Part shown: piece after piece, positions 46,951-58,215 of the stretch
Layout: each line of letters begins with the position of its first letter
How positions within the stretch are numbered: the stretch's first letter is position 1
DNA from: Adineta steineri
Taxonomy: Eukaryota; Rotifera; Eurotatoria; Adinetida; Adinetidae
Assembly (NCBI GenBank): GCA_905250115.1
Contig: CAJNOI010000124.1
Location: 127,522-191,521 of the forward strand
Length of the DNA: 64,000 nt
Direction: 5' to 3'
Translations under genes and position numbers: made by a program
The notes under the pieces: generated by a model
Seen by the model: the letters and a program-made list of their open reading frames with translations, nothing else
Told to the model about the DNA's origin: nothing
The model's database searches: none

Positions 46951-48847
46951 CTATGAGTGTTTATAAAGAATATTTTTATTGATTTCATCGATTGAACTTA
47001 ATCCACAACATGCCATATCATAGATTAATTCACGTTTTAATATATCTAATACTTGTTTTACACCATTGTGTCCACCACAAGCTAATCCATATAAAATTGG
47101 TCGACCAATAAGAATAGCTCGTGCACCTAATGCCAATGCTTTTAATATATCCGTTCCACTTCGAATACCAGTATCAATAAATACTAAACAAAAAGTTAAA
47201 AGTATAATTCCACCAAATAATTCAAAACTTCTGGTCACGACATTGTAGTTTTATTACACGAACACTTGAGCAGTCATCCTATTTCGCAATGTTGAACATA
47301 TTAGGAACCAGTTCCGCACCGGAATCGATTCCGTTCAATTCCAGGAACTCGATCGATACATAACATCCGACACCACCAGAAGATTGATCGAGTTCTGTCA
47401 ACTTTCGGAATCGGTGGAACTCGATCAATCTCGGCTAGCTCTCTTATGTTGCGTGTCGATCAAGTTCCCGGAATTGGACGGAATCGATTCCGGTGCGGAA
47501 CTGATTCCTCTAATGTTCAACGTTGCGGAATAGGATGCATTCTCTTTTGATCAAAATCGTACCTTTCCATCTCCATCAAAAAATCCTAGATCCGTCACTG
47601 ATCCTTAGTAAAATGTTACCTTCTACACGTCCATCAACAACATTAACAATATCTTCTAAACATTCAATAGCAGGTGGTGCCGTATCAACCTGTCTACCAC
47701 CATGATTACTAAAAATGAAGCTTCAAGGTCATATACAATAAATGGATTCTATAAAAAAAAGTTAAACCTAACAATAATTCCATTTGCTCCATGTTGAATT
47801 GCTAAATTAGCATCAATAGGTGATAAAATTCCTTTACAAATTAATGGTAATTTTGTTAATTTTCTTAACCATTCAATATTTGCCCATGTTATTGAACCCG
47901 TACTTAAATTTTGTTTAACAATTATATCAGGTAAATTCATATTTGGCATTGGCATACTTTGATTTAATTCTTTATCAATAGTTTTTGATGCCTCTTCAAA
48001 TAATGGTAATACATTATCACGAACTCGATCAGTTGGATGATCACATGTTATAACAATTGCTCGATATCCTTTTATTTCAGCTTCTTGAACTATTTTTTCT
48101 AAAATTTCTTTCGGTGTTGTTAAATAAATATGTAAAAATTTTGGACCTATAATTAAAATTTAACAAAAATCAAATCAATCAAATAAATAGTTAATACCAT
48201 CTGTTTTTAAAACTTCATCTTCTGGTTTTGTAGAATACATCCAATTATAAGTATAAATACATTGAGCTTCTGTTGCACCACGAGCTGTACCAATTTCACC
48301 ATCAATATTTGCAAGACAATGAAATGTTGTTGGAGCTATTATTATAGGTGATTCATATAAACATCTAGAAAGAAGAAATTTATTTATCTCATATATTTCT
48401 ATTCATTATTACCCGAAAATATTTGTTTTTAATGATATTTCATTAACATCAATTAATACTCTTGGTAAAATTCTTAATTTTTTATCAAAATAATCTCGAC
48501 ATGCTTTATATGTATGTCCTTCGCCAGCTTTATAATCATAATAATAAAAACGATGAGATTTCATTAATTTTTTAGCTAATTCTTCAAATTCATTTAATGA
48601 TTTACATTTTAAATATTCATTTTTCTATATAAAATAATTAATTAATAATAATATTATTTTCAAAATAAAAATCTACTTGTTCTTCATCTTGTTTTCGTTT
48701 CTTTTTTTGTCTAATAGAATTTAAAATAAATAAAATACTTGCTGTTAATGTTGTACCAAATAATAATATATAGAGCTGATTATCTGAATTATTTTATAAA
48801 ATAAAATTTCGAATTTTATTAATAAAAAAAAAATATTTACTTTTCAT
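46951..48847 (-). CDS. FMN-dependent 2-hydroxyacid oxidase with N-terminal membrane anchor
   Basis: Seven exons on minus: 48847-48841, 48783-48677, 48624-48413, 48364-48198, 48146-47768, 47708-47620 and 47183-46951, 397 residues. The first exon is only 7 nt and is the least certain. A membrane helix (residues 5-25, LYILLFGTTLTASILFIL) and a basic stretch precede a complete glycolate/lactate-oxidase barrel. Active-site elements are all present: the FYYYDY tyrosines, LHIYL (second Tyr), TCDHPTDRVRDN (Asp and Arg), ICKGIL (Lys) and SNHGGRQVD (His293, Arg296). The FMN phosphate site follows in DTGIRSGTDILKAL and GARAILIGRP. It oxidises an alpha-hydroxy acid to the oxo acid. There is no peroxisomal C terminus (it ends YKHS), so the anchor suggests a different location from the usual animal enzyme. 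The sixth intron contains a foldback element (47275-47537). Confidence 0.87.
47275..47537. mobile_element. Foldback MITE in an intron of the hydroxyacid oxidase gene
   Basis: Arms of about 90 nt are inverted copies: CATCCTATTTCGCAATGTTG at the left, the complement CATCCTATTCCGCAACGTTG at the right, continuing through AGTTCCGCACCGGAATCGAT. It is GC-richer than its surroundings, with many GATCGAGTTC-type subrepeats. No coding capacity and no clear target duplication. Confidence 0.75.
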
Positions 48848-50418
48848 TAACGAAATAATTTTATTTATACTGGATGAAATATAGAAATTCTACAATAATA
48901 AATATATATTAATGAAATGTGGTCATATTCTGAAATATAAAATGAATAGTATTGTTAGAAGTATCTCGATCATAACTACTATCCATTTCAAAATAAAAAT
49001 TCGATCGGTATTTTTTTTAAATAACTTCCGATAGTAACAAGATAAAGAGATGATATGATTTCTCTAACTCCTTTCTATGAATTCTTTGATTCTAAAATGC
49101 TCCCGATAATCAATAAATTGATGTACTGTCAATTAGAAACATACTGTTTTTCTAAAAGCTTTGTATAATAGTCTTAGATTTCAGTATAAGTTTCAACCTG
49201 TCTCTATCTTGTTCCTATCGAAAATTATTTAAAAATACGCACCCGTCTTTTATTTTGAAATAATATGATTAAAACCGAATACGATTTAAATAAAGAATGT
49301 AAAAATGTGACATTAGATAAAAATAATAGTATTACAAGGCATTTTCTTAACATGATAATAAAAAAACAAGAGAAATACTCGTCATAGTAACTATTACAAA
49401 ACGATAATACAATGACTCATGATAAATATTCTATGTTCCCTTATTTAAAATGAATCTACGAAAAATAAAATAAATATTGTAGAAATACCAGGTGTCACGA
49501 AATTTTTCATTTTGAGTATGGAAACGATTATCATCACAAGTCAATAAAGATTGATTATTACTATTTTTGTAGAGCATTTCATGGTGTATTTTTTTTATAT
49601 ATTCAAAATTTTGTCGTTCACTTACGCCGAGATATATGCAAAATAAGAAATATCACAAAAATTTTGTGACATCTGATAATTGAGATTATTTATATTACAT
49701 TTCATAGATTAATGTTTATTGATTGTTTAGATTCTTTTAATAAAATATTACTTTCGTTTTCATTGTCTCATTTATCTTTTTATATTTTATGAAAAAATTA
49801 AAACTCAACTTTTTTTAAAATTCAGTTCATAATGGTATATATATAATTACAATAACTCATATAAGAAAAATATTTTTCATAAAACATCGACATGCGTTTA
49901 TCAATCAAAAAAAAATCGAAAATACGTATTGATGGTTGTTTGTAGTCAGGAGAAAATAAAGATCATTTTTGTAATACCATTAGTAACTACTGGTAAGGTC
50001 TTTTTGTATAGTTTAGATAAAAAATGTTCTTATAAAGGTAAATCATGCATTCTAAAAAAAAACAGCAAAACTTTTAAAATCAGGAATTCCCTGATAAAAT
50101 TAGAAGAGATGACAGTTTTGAGCTCAAAAGAGTATCTCATCTGTTATAATTTTACATATTCATTATTTCATTTTTTCTAACAGTTTGTCTATGTGAAGAC
50201 AAGCGATACATCTCTCTATCTTCTCATGTGAATTAAACTCAGAATCATATAGCACAGAATATGAGCTGCATCTTCATCGAAAGAGAAAAAAACAATTCAT
50301 TCTTAAACAGAACTCCGTTTGGTACACACGTCTCTGGTTTTATTATTTTTATCAAATCATCAGAAGTAAAGTTATCGTTACTAATACCATTATTCCTTTC
50401 TGATTATACTCGATCAAC
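48848..50418. other. Intergenic, no gene seen
   Basis: About 1.6 kb of AT-rich sequence between divergently transcribed genes. The open frame at 49929-50180 shows no protein-like features. Confidence 0.6.
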
Positions 50419-51375
50419 ATGGTATCATTAACAACAATAACATCTGATTTCACTATCTATAGTTTCTTCATCATATTAATTATTGGAACAATTGGAAATA
50501 TATGTAATCTTATTGCATTTTTATCGAAAGATCTTCGAACAAAAGCTTGTATATTTTACATGGTTTGTTCTTCTTTACTGGATTTGTTCTTCAGCAATTT
50601 TGGTATTATAATTCGTTTTGCAACAGAATATTTTGGAAACAATCTGACTAATACTAATCGTGGTATTTGTAAAGTACGTGGTTACTTTCTTGTATGTTTA
50701 CCAGCTATGGCTTCAACAGGTGTTTTATTAGCAACATTCGACCGATGTGTATCAACATCATCAAATGCTCGTTGGCGACGATTGAGTTCTATCTGGTTTG
50801 CTCAACGTCTTTTCATCATATTCATGCTCTTTATTTTAATTTCAAGCAGTTTTCATCTGATCGTATATGATATTCGCAATGGTACATGTGCACCATCACC
50901 TGGCCTTGCAGCGATTATAGTCGCTCTTTATATCATTCTCAGTTTTCTGATTCCTAATACAGGCATGATAGTTTTTGGCATCATGACACGGAGGCACTTG
51001 CAACAATCGAAAAATCGCATCGTTCCGATTTCTCTCGCCAATAATAATCAACAGCTTGGTGTTGAGCGAACGAATCGACAACTACTCATTCTAATATTTA
51101 CACAAGCTTCTGTGTCTACTGTATTGTTATCTCAACGTTGTCTCACGTATTCATACCTTGTGATTACAAGTTCTGTACAAAAGAGTGTCGAGCAACAGCA
51201 AATCGAATATTTTATTCAACAAGTAAGCCTTATACTTATGTACGTAAACTATGGTATGACTTTCTTTATTAATTATTGTTCGAGTAGTATGTTTCGAAAA
51301 ACATTTCGAGCATCTATACAATCACTAATGAATAGATGCTTTCGTTTTTGTAAATGTGGTCAAATGCAAAATTAG
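50419..51375 (+). CDS. Class A (rhodopsin-like) G-protein-coupled receptor
   Basis: Single exon, 318 residues, seven membrane helices. Helix 1 has GTIGNICNLIAF. A Cys before helix 3 (GICKVRGYF) and one in loop 2 (GTCAPSP) can form the conserved disulfide. DRY is changed to DRC (LLATFDRCVST). Helix 7 reads VNYGMTFFINYCSSSMFRKT, so the usual NPxxY is replaced, although the following Phe-Arg-Lys segment fits helix 8. It differs clearly from the receptor at 4969-5934 (different loops, low identity), so the two are not recent duplicates. The ligand is unknown. Typical of the large divergent receptor sets in rotifers. Confidence 0.83.
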   Translation: MVSLTTITSDFTIYSFFIILIIGTIGNICNLIAFLSKDLRTKACIFYMVCSSLLDLFFSNFGIIIRFATEYFGNNLTNTNRGICKVRGYFLVCLPAMASTGVLLATFDRCVSTSSNARWRRLSSIWFAQRLFIIFMLFILISSSFHLIVYDIRNGTCAPSPGLAAIIVALYIILSFLIPNTGMIVFGIMTRRHLQQSKNRIVPISLANNNQQLGVERTNRQLLILIFTQASVSTVLLSQRCLTYSYLVITSSVQKSVEQQQIEYFIQQVSLILMYVNYGMTFFINYCSSSMFRKTFRASIQSLMNRCFRFCKCGQMQN

Positions 51376-51669
51376 ATGTTCATGTAAAACACCAAACACA
51401 AATAAAATATATGTGAATATATTTTTTGTTTGATCAAAGTGTATTTAGATGTTGTTACAGATATCCGTACTCGCTTTCGTTGTCTTATTATGTATCATTT
51501 TCTCGATGTAGTATCTTTTTTTTTGTTTTTGAAACAATAAATTATTCAATCGACAGTTTCTTTCTATATCACTAATGTATTTGATCATCCTACTTGAAAT
51601 CCTAAATACATCTGCATCTATAATATGCACACAATGCTCTGAATTTTGGCCAATAGTAGAACCCATCTT

Positions 51670-51708
51670 GAGGATGTGCGTATGAGCTAAACAAGGAAAC
51701 GCCCACAT
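51670..51708. repeat. Telomere-like foldback (weak)
   Basis: GAGGATGTGCGTATGAG faces AAACGCCCACATTT. Confidence 0.35.
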
Positions 51709-52236
51709 TTTTTATGAGATATAAAATATTGCAAAAATAGATGAAGAGATGTTTTAGACATACATATAGGAAACAATATAGAATCATAATTTATTTTATC
51801 TAATAGATCCTGTTGACATTGTATAATATCAATTGAATCGTTCAGTATTTTCTTCAACTATAATCTATAAATTTTTTATGAAAATGATATTTTATCAATA
51901 AAATAAATAATCTAAATTTTTTTTTCTGATTGTAGACTTGAAATTGATTTTCATAAAAGAGATCTATTAATAATTACTTCTTTCTGACGAATGTAGATTC
52001 AGAATAAGTTGTTCTTATCGTAAGCATTTTTTATCTTCTTTTCGATAATTTCAGTTGGAAATATATAATAAATGGCACCTGTAACTAGAAGAAACAGAAA
52101 ACACAATGATTCTCTCTGTTGAAAAAAAAGACAAATTCACTATATTAATCTTCCCTTTTTTCTTTGTTTTTTAGAAATTTGTATAATAAAAGTTATTTGA
52201 AGTATTGATTAAGTGCTTGATATAATCAGTGATATT

Positions 52237-52284
52237 TGGGTGTGAGTATGTTTTATTTAGTCATGTTCGTATCCTCACATACTA
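52237..52284. repeat. Telomere-like foldback
   Basis: TTGGGTGTGAGTATG faces CGTATCCTCACATAC. Confidence 0.55.
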
Positions 52285-52576
52285 AAAATTAAATTTTCTA
52301 TAAATTAAGAAATAGTATTTTAAAAGAAATCTTTTCTATTTATCTAGAACACTAATGATGTCGTTTTCAAAGTTGAAATACTATCTTTAGTTCTTTTGTA
52401 TTTTCGTTACCTTCATATATATGTTATCAAAATATCAGTCAATGTTAATATTTAAAGAAGGATTTGTTTCAATTACTCATCGTTAACAACACATAACAAC
52501 TTTGACAAACATAAGATTTTCTTTTTATATTTATTCGAACGCAATTTCAAAACAAAAATATTATCGTTCGATAATA

Positions 52577-54510
52577 ATGCATTGCCCTATTATAAAATGG
52601 TATTTATTGAGTATCATAATTCTCAGTGATATTTCATTGAAATTCATCGATTGTCAAACTTGTACACTATTGAATACTTGGCCAATAATTAAACCAAATT
52701 GGTCAAATTGTTCTGTTCTCTCCGATGGCGTATGTTATTGTTTTTTTATTAATTCAATAATGAAATAAAATATTTTTTTTAGACATTTATAATTAATAAT
52801 ATTCATGCTGAATGTATGTTATTAAATGTTCCTATTCATTGGAATTCATCTAATTTAACAACATGTACAGAAACAATTCAAATATATGTTAAACGTTATT
52901 TTTCATTAGGATATGAAAATATATCTCATCATTTATGGCGAATACCAGGTATTTTTTTATCTCGAAGAAATTTATAATGAAAATAAAATTTTTCTTAAAT
53001 AGGTGGTGGTGGTATTCCTGTATCATCATTAGAATTTGAAGCTGTAACTGTTGTTGGTGCATTAAGTGGTTCAGTTTCAGTCTATGTTACGGATAAACGT
53101 AGTGTTGGTGAAAGTAGTCGATTAGAATGTCCAACATCGATTGTTCAAAATTTTACGGGTTGTTTATCATTTATTAAAGCAAATGAATATCGTTTAAAAC
53201 AAAATACATATACAAATACAGCGCATGATTTAGAATATGTTCTTAATGTTGTTATGGGTAAAAATCGTGAAAATTTAAAAACAAATCAACGTGTTATTCT
53301 AATGGGATCAAGTCAAGGAACGTATCTTTTACAACGCTATCTTCATGTCACTCAAGAATCTGAACAAGTTGATGCTGTTATATTTGATTCGGTTTTACCA
53401 CCTGATACAACACGATTAGTTTATGGTGATAAATATTTAAATTATATATTTTTAGATTTATTTACACGTTGTTCACAAGATGAACAAGGATGTGCAAAAT
53501 ATTTTGAAGATAATAATCCATTACGTGCTCTTTATACATATAAAATGAATGAAGATTTTTTTGATAATTCATCTTGTCTTTATCTATTAAAAACAAATAC
53601 AACTGAACTTGCAAATAAAGTATATATAAATATTATTTATTAATTATACATAAGAAATTTTTATTTAGATGTCATTTATATTATATCCGGAAGCGATGCA
53701 ATTATTACCTGCATTGATCTATCGAATCAATCGATGTAATCAAGATGATCAGAATGTTTTAAAAAAGTTTTTAAATGTAACTCAACCACCAGAATAAGAG
53801 GGAGCAATAAGATATTCAATTTTAGTTGAATTAAATAATAATCTTGCTGAATTATGGTCTCCATTGAATTTAGAAGAAAAAAATCCAACATGTGAATATT
53901 TAAAAGGAATATCAAGCAATACATTTGCTTCTACAAATGTTATGCCGGATATTTATTGTGAAATTGAAAAAACAAAAATCTTAGGATATCCGACTGATCA
54001 ATATTATAGAAAATATCCAACAAAAAAAACTAATATGCCAATGTTATTGTTACATGGTATGTTTGAAAATTTAATATATAATAAATACATTGAATTATTT
54101 AAGGGGATATGGATCAAGCATTGCCGTTACCTATTCCTCGACATTTTTTTAAACAATATTCAATGATAAACCCAAATTTTATCTATATTGAAATGCCTCG
54201 AACAGGACATACTGCGTTAGGTGGATCACCAATGGTTGACGAAGAAGGTACTTGTGGTTGGAACATAGCTGTATCATTTATGTTATCACCAACCTTCGAA
54301 CCTGATCGTTCATGTTTAAATAAAATTAGTCCAATTGATTTTGCTGGTACAACAACAAAAACGAAACAAATAGCGATACAATATTTTGGTACTGATAATA
54401 TTTGGGGTACAGAAAAACCAAATGGAACAGTAATAAATATAGCTATCAATATTCAGTTGTCTTTTTCTATGTTACTATCAATTTTTATTATATATTTAAC
54501 ATCGTTTTAA
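52577..54510 (+). pseudogene. Secreted alpha/beta hydrolase (S33-like) with an in-frame stop
   Basis: Five exons: 52577-52729, 52783-52948, 53003-53619, 53669-54056 and 54104-54510. They would give 576 codons with one TAA at 53795-53797 (codon 355). A signal peptide (MHCPIIKWYLLSIIILS) opens the protein. The fold is that of S33-type peptidases/esterases. The nucleophile elbow is MGSSQGTY (Ser210), the acid probably lies in LLHGDMDQALP, and the His is in RTGHTALGG. The frame break near 54060-54100 is only apparent: a 47-nt GT..AG intron restores HGDMDQALP. The C terminus is hydrophobic, as in GPI-anchored or membrane-attached proteins. The TAA probably arose from CAA by a single change, because reading continues cleanly on both sides. 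A truncated product would lack the acid and His. It may be a young pseudogene, one allele, or a sequencing error. Confidence 0.72.
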
Positions 54511-55029
54511 TCCGTCATAAGAAATAGAAGATCAGGGAGTCTCGAATTTTCTTGAAAAATAAAGAAGTTTATAAATGAACGTCTACTTTGTTGTATTTAG
54601 AGTCTTTGTGTGTTTTTGAATGGAACGAGAAAGTGTGTGACTGCGGGTATCAGCTACAGTTGACACCCGTACTCTATTCTATAAAGAAATTTAAAAAAAT
54701 TGAATCACATATGTAACCAATCACACTATATCTCTTTCTGGACAAGGCCAACAATTATATATAACATTTCCTTTCTTTATTCGTTCCTCTTTCCATATCT
54801 TGACCTTGTTGTGATATAAGAAATGTATTGGTCAGTTAATTGGGAATAAAATAGAAGCAAGAAGCACCAAAGATAAATAAATCGTTACAACATAGAAATT
54901 CGCATTGTTGCGCTAATCTCAATTGGGAAAAAATTCAGTTGCTCACTCGTAAATAAATTATTCAATATAATTTCACGTAATATACATAACTTTTGATATG
55001 ATTCATTTAAATTTCTTTTTCTTTTAAGA
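54511..55029. other. Intergenic with telomere-like foldback
   Basis: About 520 nt. It contains the foldback at 54631-54675 and presumably the promoter of the F-box-type gene. Nothing else seen. Confidence 0.6.
54631..54675. repeat. Telomere-like foldback (weak)
   Basis: AGTGTGTGACTGCGGGTATC faces TTGACACCCGTACTCT. Confidence 0.4.
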
Positions 55030-56882
55030 TTGAAAATGAATCAAAATGGATGTACTAATTTTGAAGATCTCTCCAATGAAATAATCTATGAAATTTTTGA
55101 TTTTCTTGATACTTATCAAGCTTATGAAATTTTTAGCAATTTAAATATACGATTTCGAAATATTCTTACTTTATCAGATCTTTCGATTAATGTCAATATT
55201 TTTAATATATCAAAATTATCATTTGAACAACATTATGAAGAATTTTTTAAATGTAATACTCATCGAATTCATTCACTTTATATTTCAAATCCAATTGTTA
55301 TTGATTTAATATTTTCATCTATTAAAAATGATATATTATTAACTCGACTTCGAATACTTTGTTTGAAAAATATTGATTTAAGTGACTGTGAAGATTTTTT
55401 CGATTATTTAATTCTATTACCACAACTTTCAACATTAATTATTTACTCATTTAAAAATGATTGTGATAGAATTATAATCTATGATAAACTATTTCGTTTA
55501 CCAGCATTAAAATATTGTAAATTATCGCTCAATGATAGCGATAATCTTCCACGGGAAGTATTTTCTACTGCTTATGATACCCTTAGTCCTATTGAACATC
55601 TTATTATTGATTGTAATGTATATTTTAATGAATTATTACATATATTACTATATGTTCCTCATCTTCGTCGTTTATCAATCAAAAGTCTGACTTGGCGTTA
55701 TGGTCAAGTGCCACATACATTTCCATTTACTTTAAATAAGCTTACACATGTTTCAATTGAATTAAACTTTATAAAATTCGACCAATTTCAACCCTTTATG
55801 ATGAATCTTTTTAAAAATCTTCAAGTTTTATATATTTCAACAAGTATGGATGATGAATATATCAATGCTCAAAGATGGGAAGATTTGATCACAACTCATA
55901 TGCCTCATTTACGAATTTTTGATATTCAGCATAAAACATATTTATTTAATAATATAATTAATGGTGAAACATGTCAAGATTTAATGAATCGATTCGCTAC
56001 ATTATTTTGGACTAAACGAAAATGGTTTTTTACACATCTACTTTATTATTTAGACCGTTCAAATTATGGAGTTTTCTATTCTATACAACCATACAGGTAT
56101 GAAACACGATCTTGTGGGTGTGAATGTCTCTCTTTCATCCACACCCATACACACCCTAGCTAACAGCTTTCTTTTTTTTATTTTGAAGGAGGAAAAACTA
56201 CATATTGAATTGTATTGAAAATCAGTGTAACTATTCATGCAACAAGAAAAATACTTTTTATTCAGTTCGCCATATTTATATTGAACACAGATTAGCAATC
56301 GATAATTATTCAATTGATTTTCCAAGTGCTAATGAAATTACTTTTGGCAAAAATGTTTATATATCTCAGGATTTAATTATAAATATTGCCAATAGCATGA
56401 TTCCTCTATCACAAATAACAAAAATAACGATTAATAGTGATTTTATTTGTTTTTCCAATATAATCGAAATGTTATGTTCAATACCAAATTGTAAAAAATT
56501 AATACTTACATCTTTATCATTGGAAAACACAGATTTTTCGTCGCTACAATGTACGAAAAATTTTCAATATTTATCTTATACAAATACTATTACAAATATT
56601 TTTATTAAATCATGTGATTTCAAAGGAGTTCAACTATTAGTAAATCTTTTTCCTCGATTGGAACATCTTCATATAAATGAACTTCAGCAAGAATTTCAAT
56701 CGATTATAAAATATTTATTAAACAACAATGAAGATACTCGTTATTTACATTCATTATATATACGAAGTATAAGTAAAATATGGATTAAAAAACGAAAGAA
56801 TATAATTACAGAAATTGAACAACAGAATAACGTTTCTGTAAAACTTCCTGGTGATTTTGGTTGCTATTTATGGTGGAAATAA
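55030..56882 (+). CDS. F-box/LRR-like protein
   Basis: Two exons, 55030-56096 and 56189-56882, about 586 residues. The N terminus fits an F-box: FEDLSNEIIYEIFDFLDTYQ followed by AYEIFSNLNIRFRNIL. The rest is a long Leu/Ile-rich array of irregular leucine-rich repeats (LPQLSTLIIYS, VPHLRRLSIKSL, FKNLQVLYIS, FPRLEHLHINEL). Such proteins normally recruit substrates to SCF ubiquitin ligases; the target is unknown. A second Met three codons from the start could also serve. The single intron (92 nt) consists largely of a telomere-like foldback. A broken relative follows directly downstream. This family is expanded in bdelloids. Confidence 0.75.
56113..56157. repeat. Telomere-like foldback inside an intron
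   Basis: TTGTGGGTGTGAATGT faces CATCCACACCCATACACACC. It fills about half of the 92-nt intron of the F-box-like gene. Confidence 0.7.
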
Positions 56883-57064
56883 ATATTGTTACTCACCTTC
56901 AAAAATAAAAATCCATTTATTTTTCTCTTTATTTGTCGCTCTCGCGAATGCTTATTTGTTCTTTTTTTCTGCGCATTATATTGTAAACTATTGTGCAATT
57001 ATAAACATTGTATTCTTTCATTTTTTAAATAAACGATATTTCATCATTGATTAAGAATATCTAT

Positions 57065-58170
57065 ATGGAACAAATAAAACGTCAACGAAGTAACAATGTA
57101 AATAATTATCATAATAATAAAAAACAGAAGATACAAGGTAAAATATATATACAATTCTTTTTTTATCATTTCTATTTTTTTTTCAGTTGAAACGAATTGG
57201 TGAGTCAACAAAAAATATTCGTTAAAATGAATGTTCGTCTTTTTGTTTTAGTTTATTAAAAGCATTTGTCACATGTTTTGAAGATCTTTCTGATGAAATA
57301 ATCTATGAAATATTTGAATTATTAAAGTTTGATCATGTTTATAAAGCTTTTTATTCACTTAATACACGATTTTATAATCTTATAATTAATTCAACTGTTC
57401 CAATTGAAATTAATTTTTCTTCTATATCAATATTGTAACATCTGATGTGACGCCGTTTATGTCTCTTCACACTAGTTATACATGTAGCTATATCCTTCAT
57501 TTCTCATCACTCTTTCTTCCTTCTTCTTGCAGACAACTATATCACATCTTTTTATATTTATGTTCTGTTTATTATAAGTCATTCTGTCCTTCTCTCTCTC
57601 TCGCTCTAATTGATTGTATTGGAAAAGATATAAAAGGGAAAGGATATATTGAATAAAGGGACAGTTGTACAAGCTTACACTACGAAGTTGTTACAAATAT
57701 TAACATTTTAACGGTACAAGAATAAACATCGAATTCATTCATTTCATTTATCAAATCCATGTTTATATGATGATATTTCTTCACCGATTCATATTCTATC
57801 TCAGTTTCTTCGTCTTGAAACATTTAGTCTTAATAATATAGAATCAAAACATCTTGAATATCTCGTTCTTACATTAGTTTCTTTACTATACCTATCTTCA
57901 TTATCTATCACATCAATAGACATTATTCTAGATAGGACTGCTATCTATGATTAGATAATTCGTCTGCACGCAGATCTTCACGATAAAGAGTTCGAATCAT
58001 GTGTGCGATTTCTATTAGAGAAAACAAATCGAAATAATAATCATTTATGCTCATTATGTGGTTTATCGGCAAACACAATTTAGCTTACAAGATTAAAAGC
58101 ATTAATCAAATCTGAGACGTTACTGGATGATTATATGTTAAAAATGATCGATATGGATCTATGTTTATAG
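57065..58170 (+). pseudogene. Broken F-box/LRR-like gene
   Basis: A short first exon (from 57065, MEQIKRQRSNN...) and two small exons lead into FEDLSDEIIYEIFELLKFDH and TRFYNLIINSTVPIEINFSS, clearly related to the gene at 55030-56882. The frame stops at 57436-57438. Homology resumes at about 57727 (HRIHSFHLSNPCLYDD) and 57785-57950 (FLRLETFSLNNIESKHLEYL). It then meets stops near 57950 and 58081 before ending around 58170. The 285 nt between 57440 and 57726 have no counterpart in the intact gene and look like an insertion. A dead paralogue from local duplication. Confidence 0.7.
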
Positions 58171-58215
58171 TGGTAACGTTGATATATATATATATCAGTA
58201 AAACTTTAAAATGAA

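Larger units (their letters stand above)
51376..52576. other. Intergenic with two telomere-like motifs
   Basis: About 1.2 kb, AT-rich. It holds a weak foldback at 51670-51708 and a clearer one at 52237-52284. No gene seen. Confidence 0.6.

Noticed and set aside
54057..54103. Apparent frameshift in the alpha/beta hydrolase
   Set aside because: The segment has a GTATGT donor and an AAG acceptor. Removing it joins LLHG to DMDQALP in frame, so it is a 47-nt intron.
52577..54510. Two separate short hydrolase genes
   Set aside because: Frames, splice phases and motif order (Ser, then Asp, then His) fit one gene with a stop codon better.
57995..58010. B-box-like GAGTTCGAATC suggesting a tRNA
   Set aside because: No A box or stems at the right distance. 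The sequence belongs to the decayed F-box gene.
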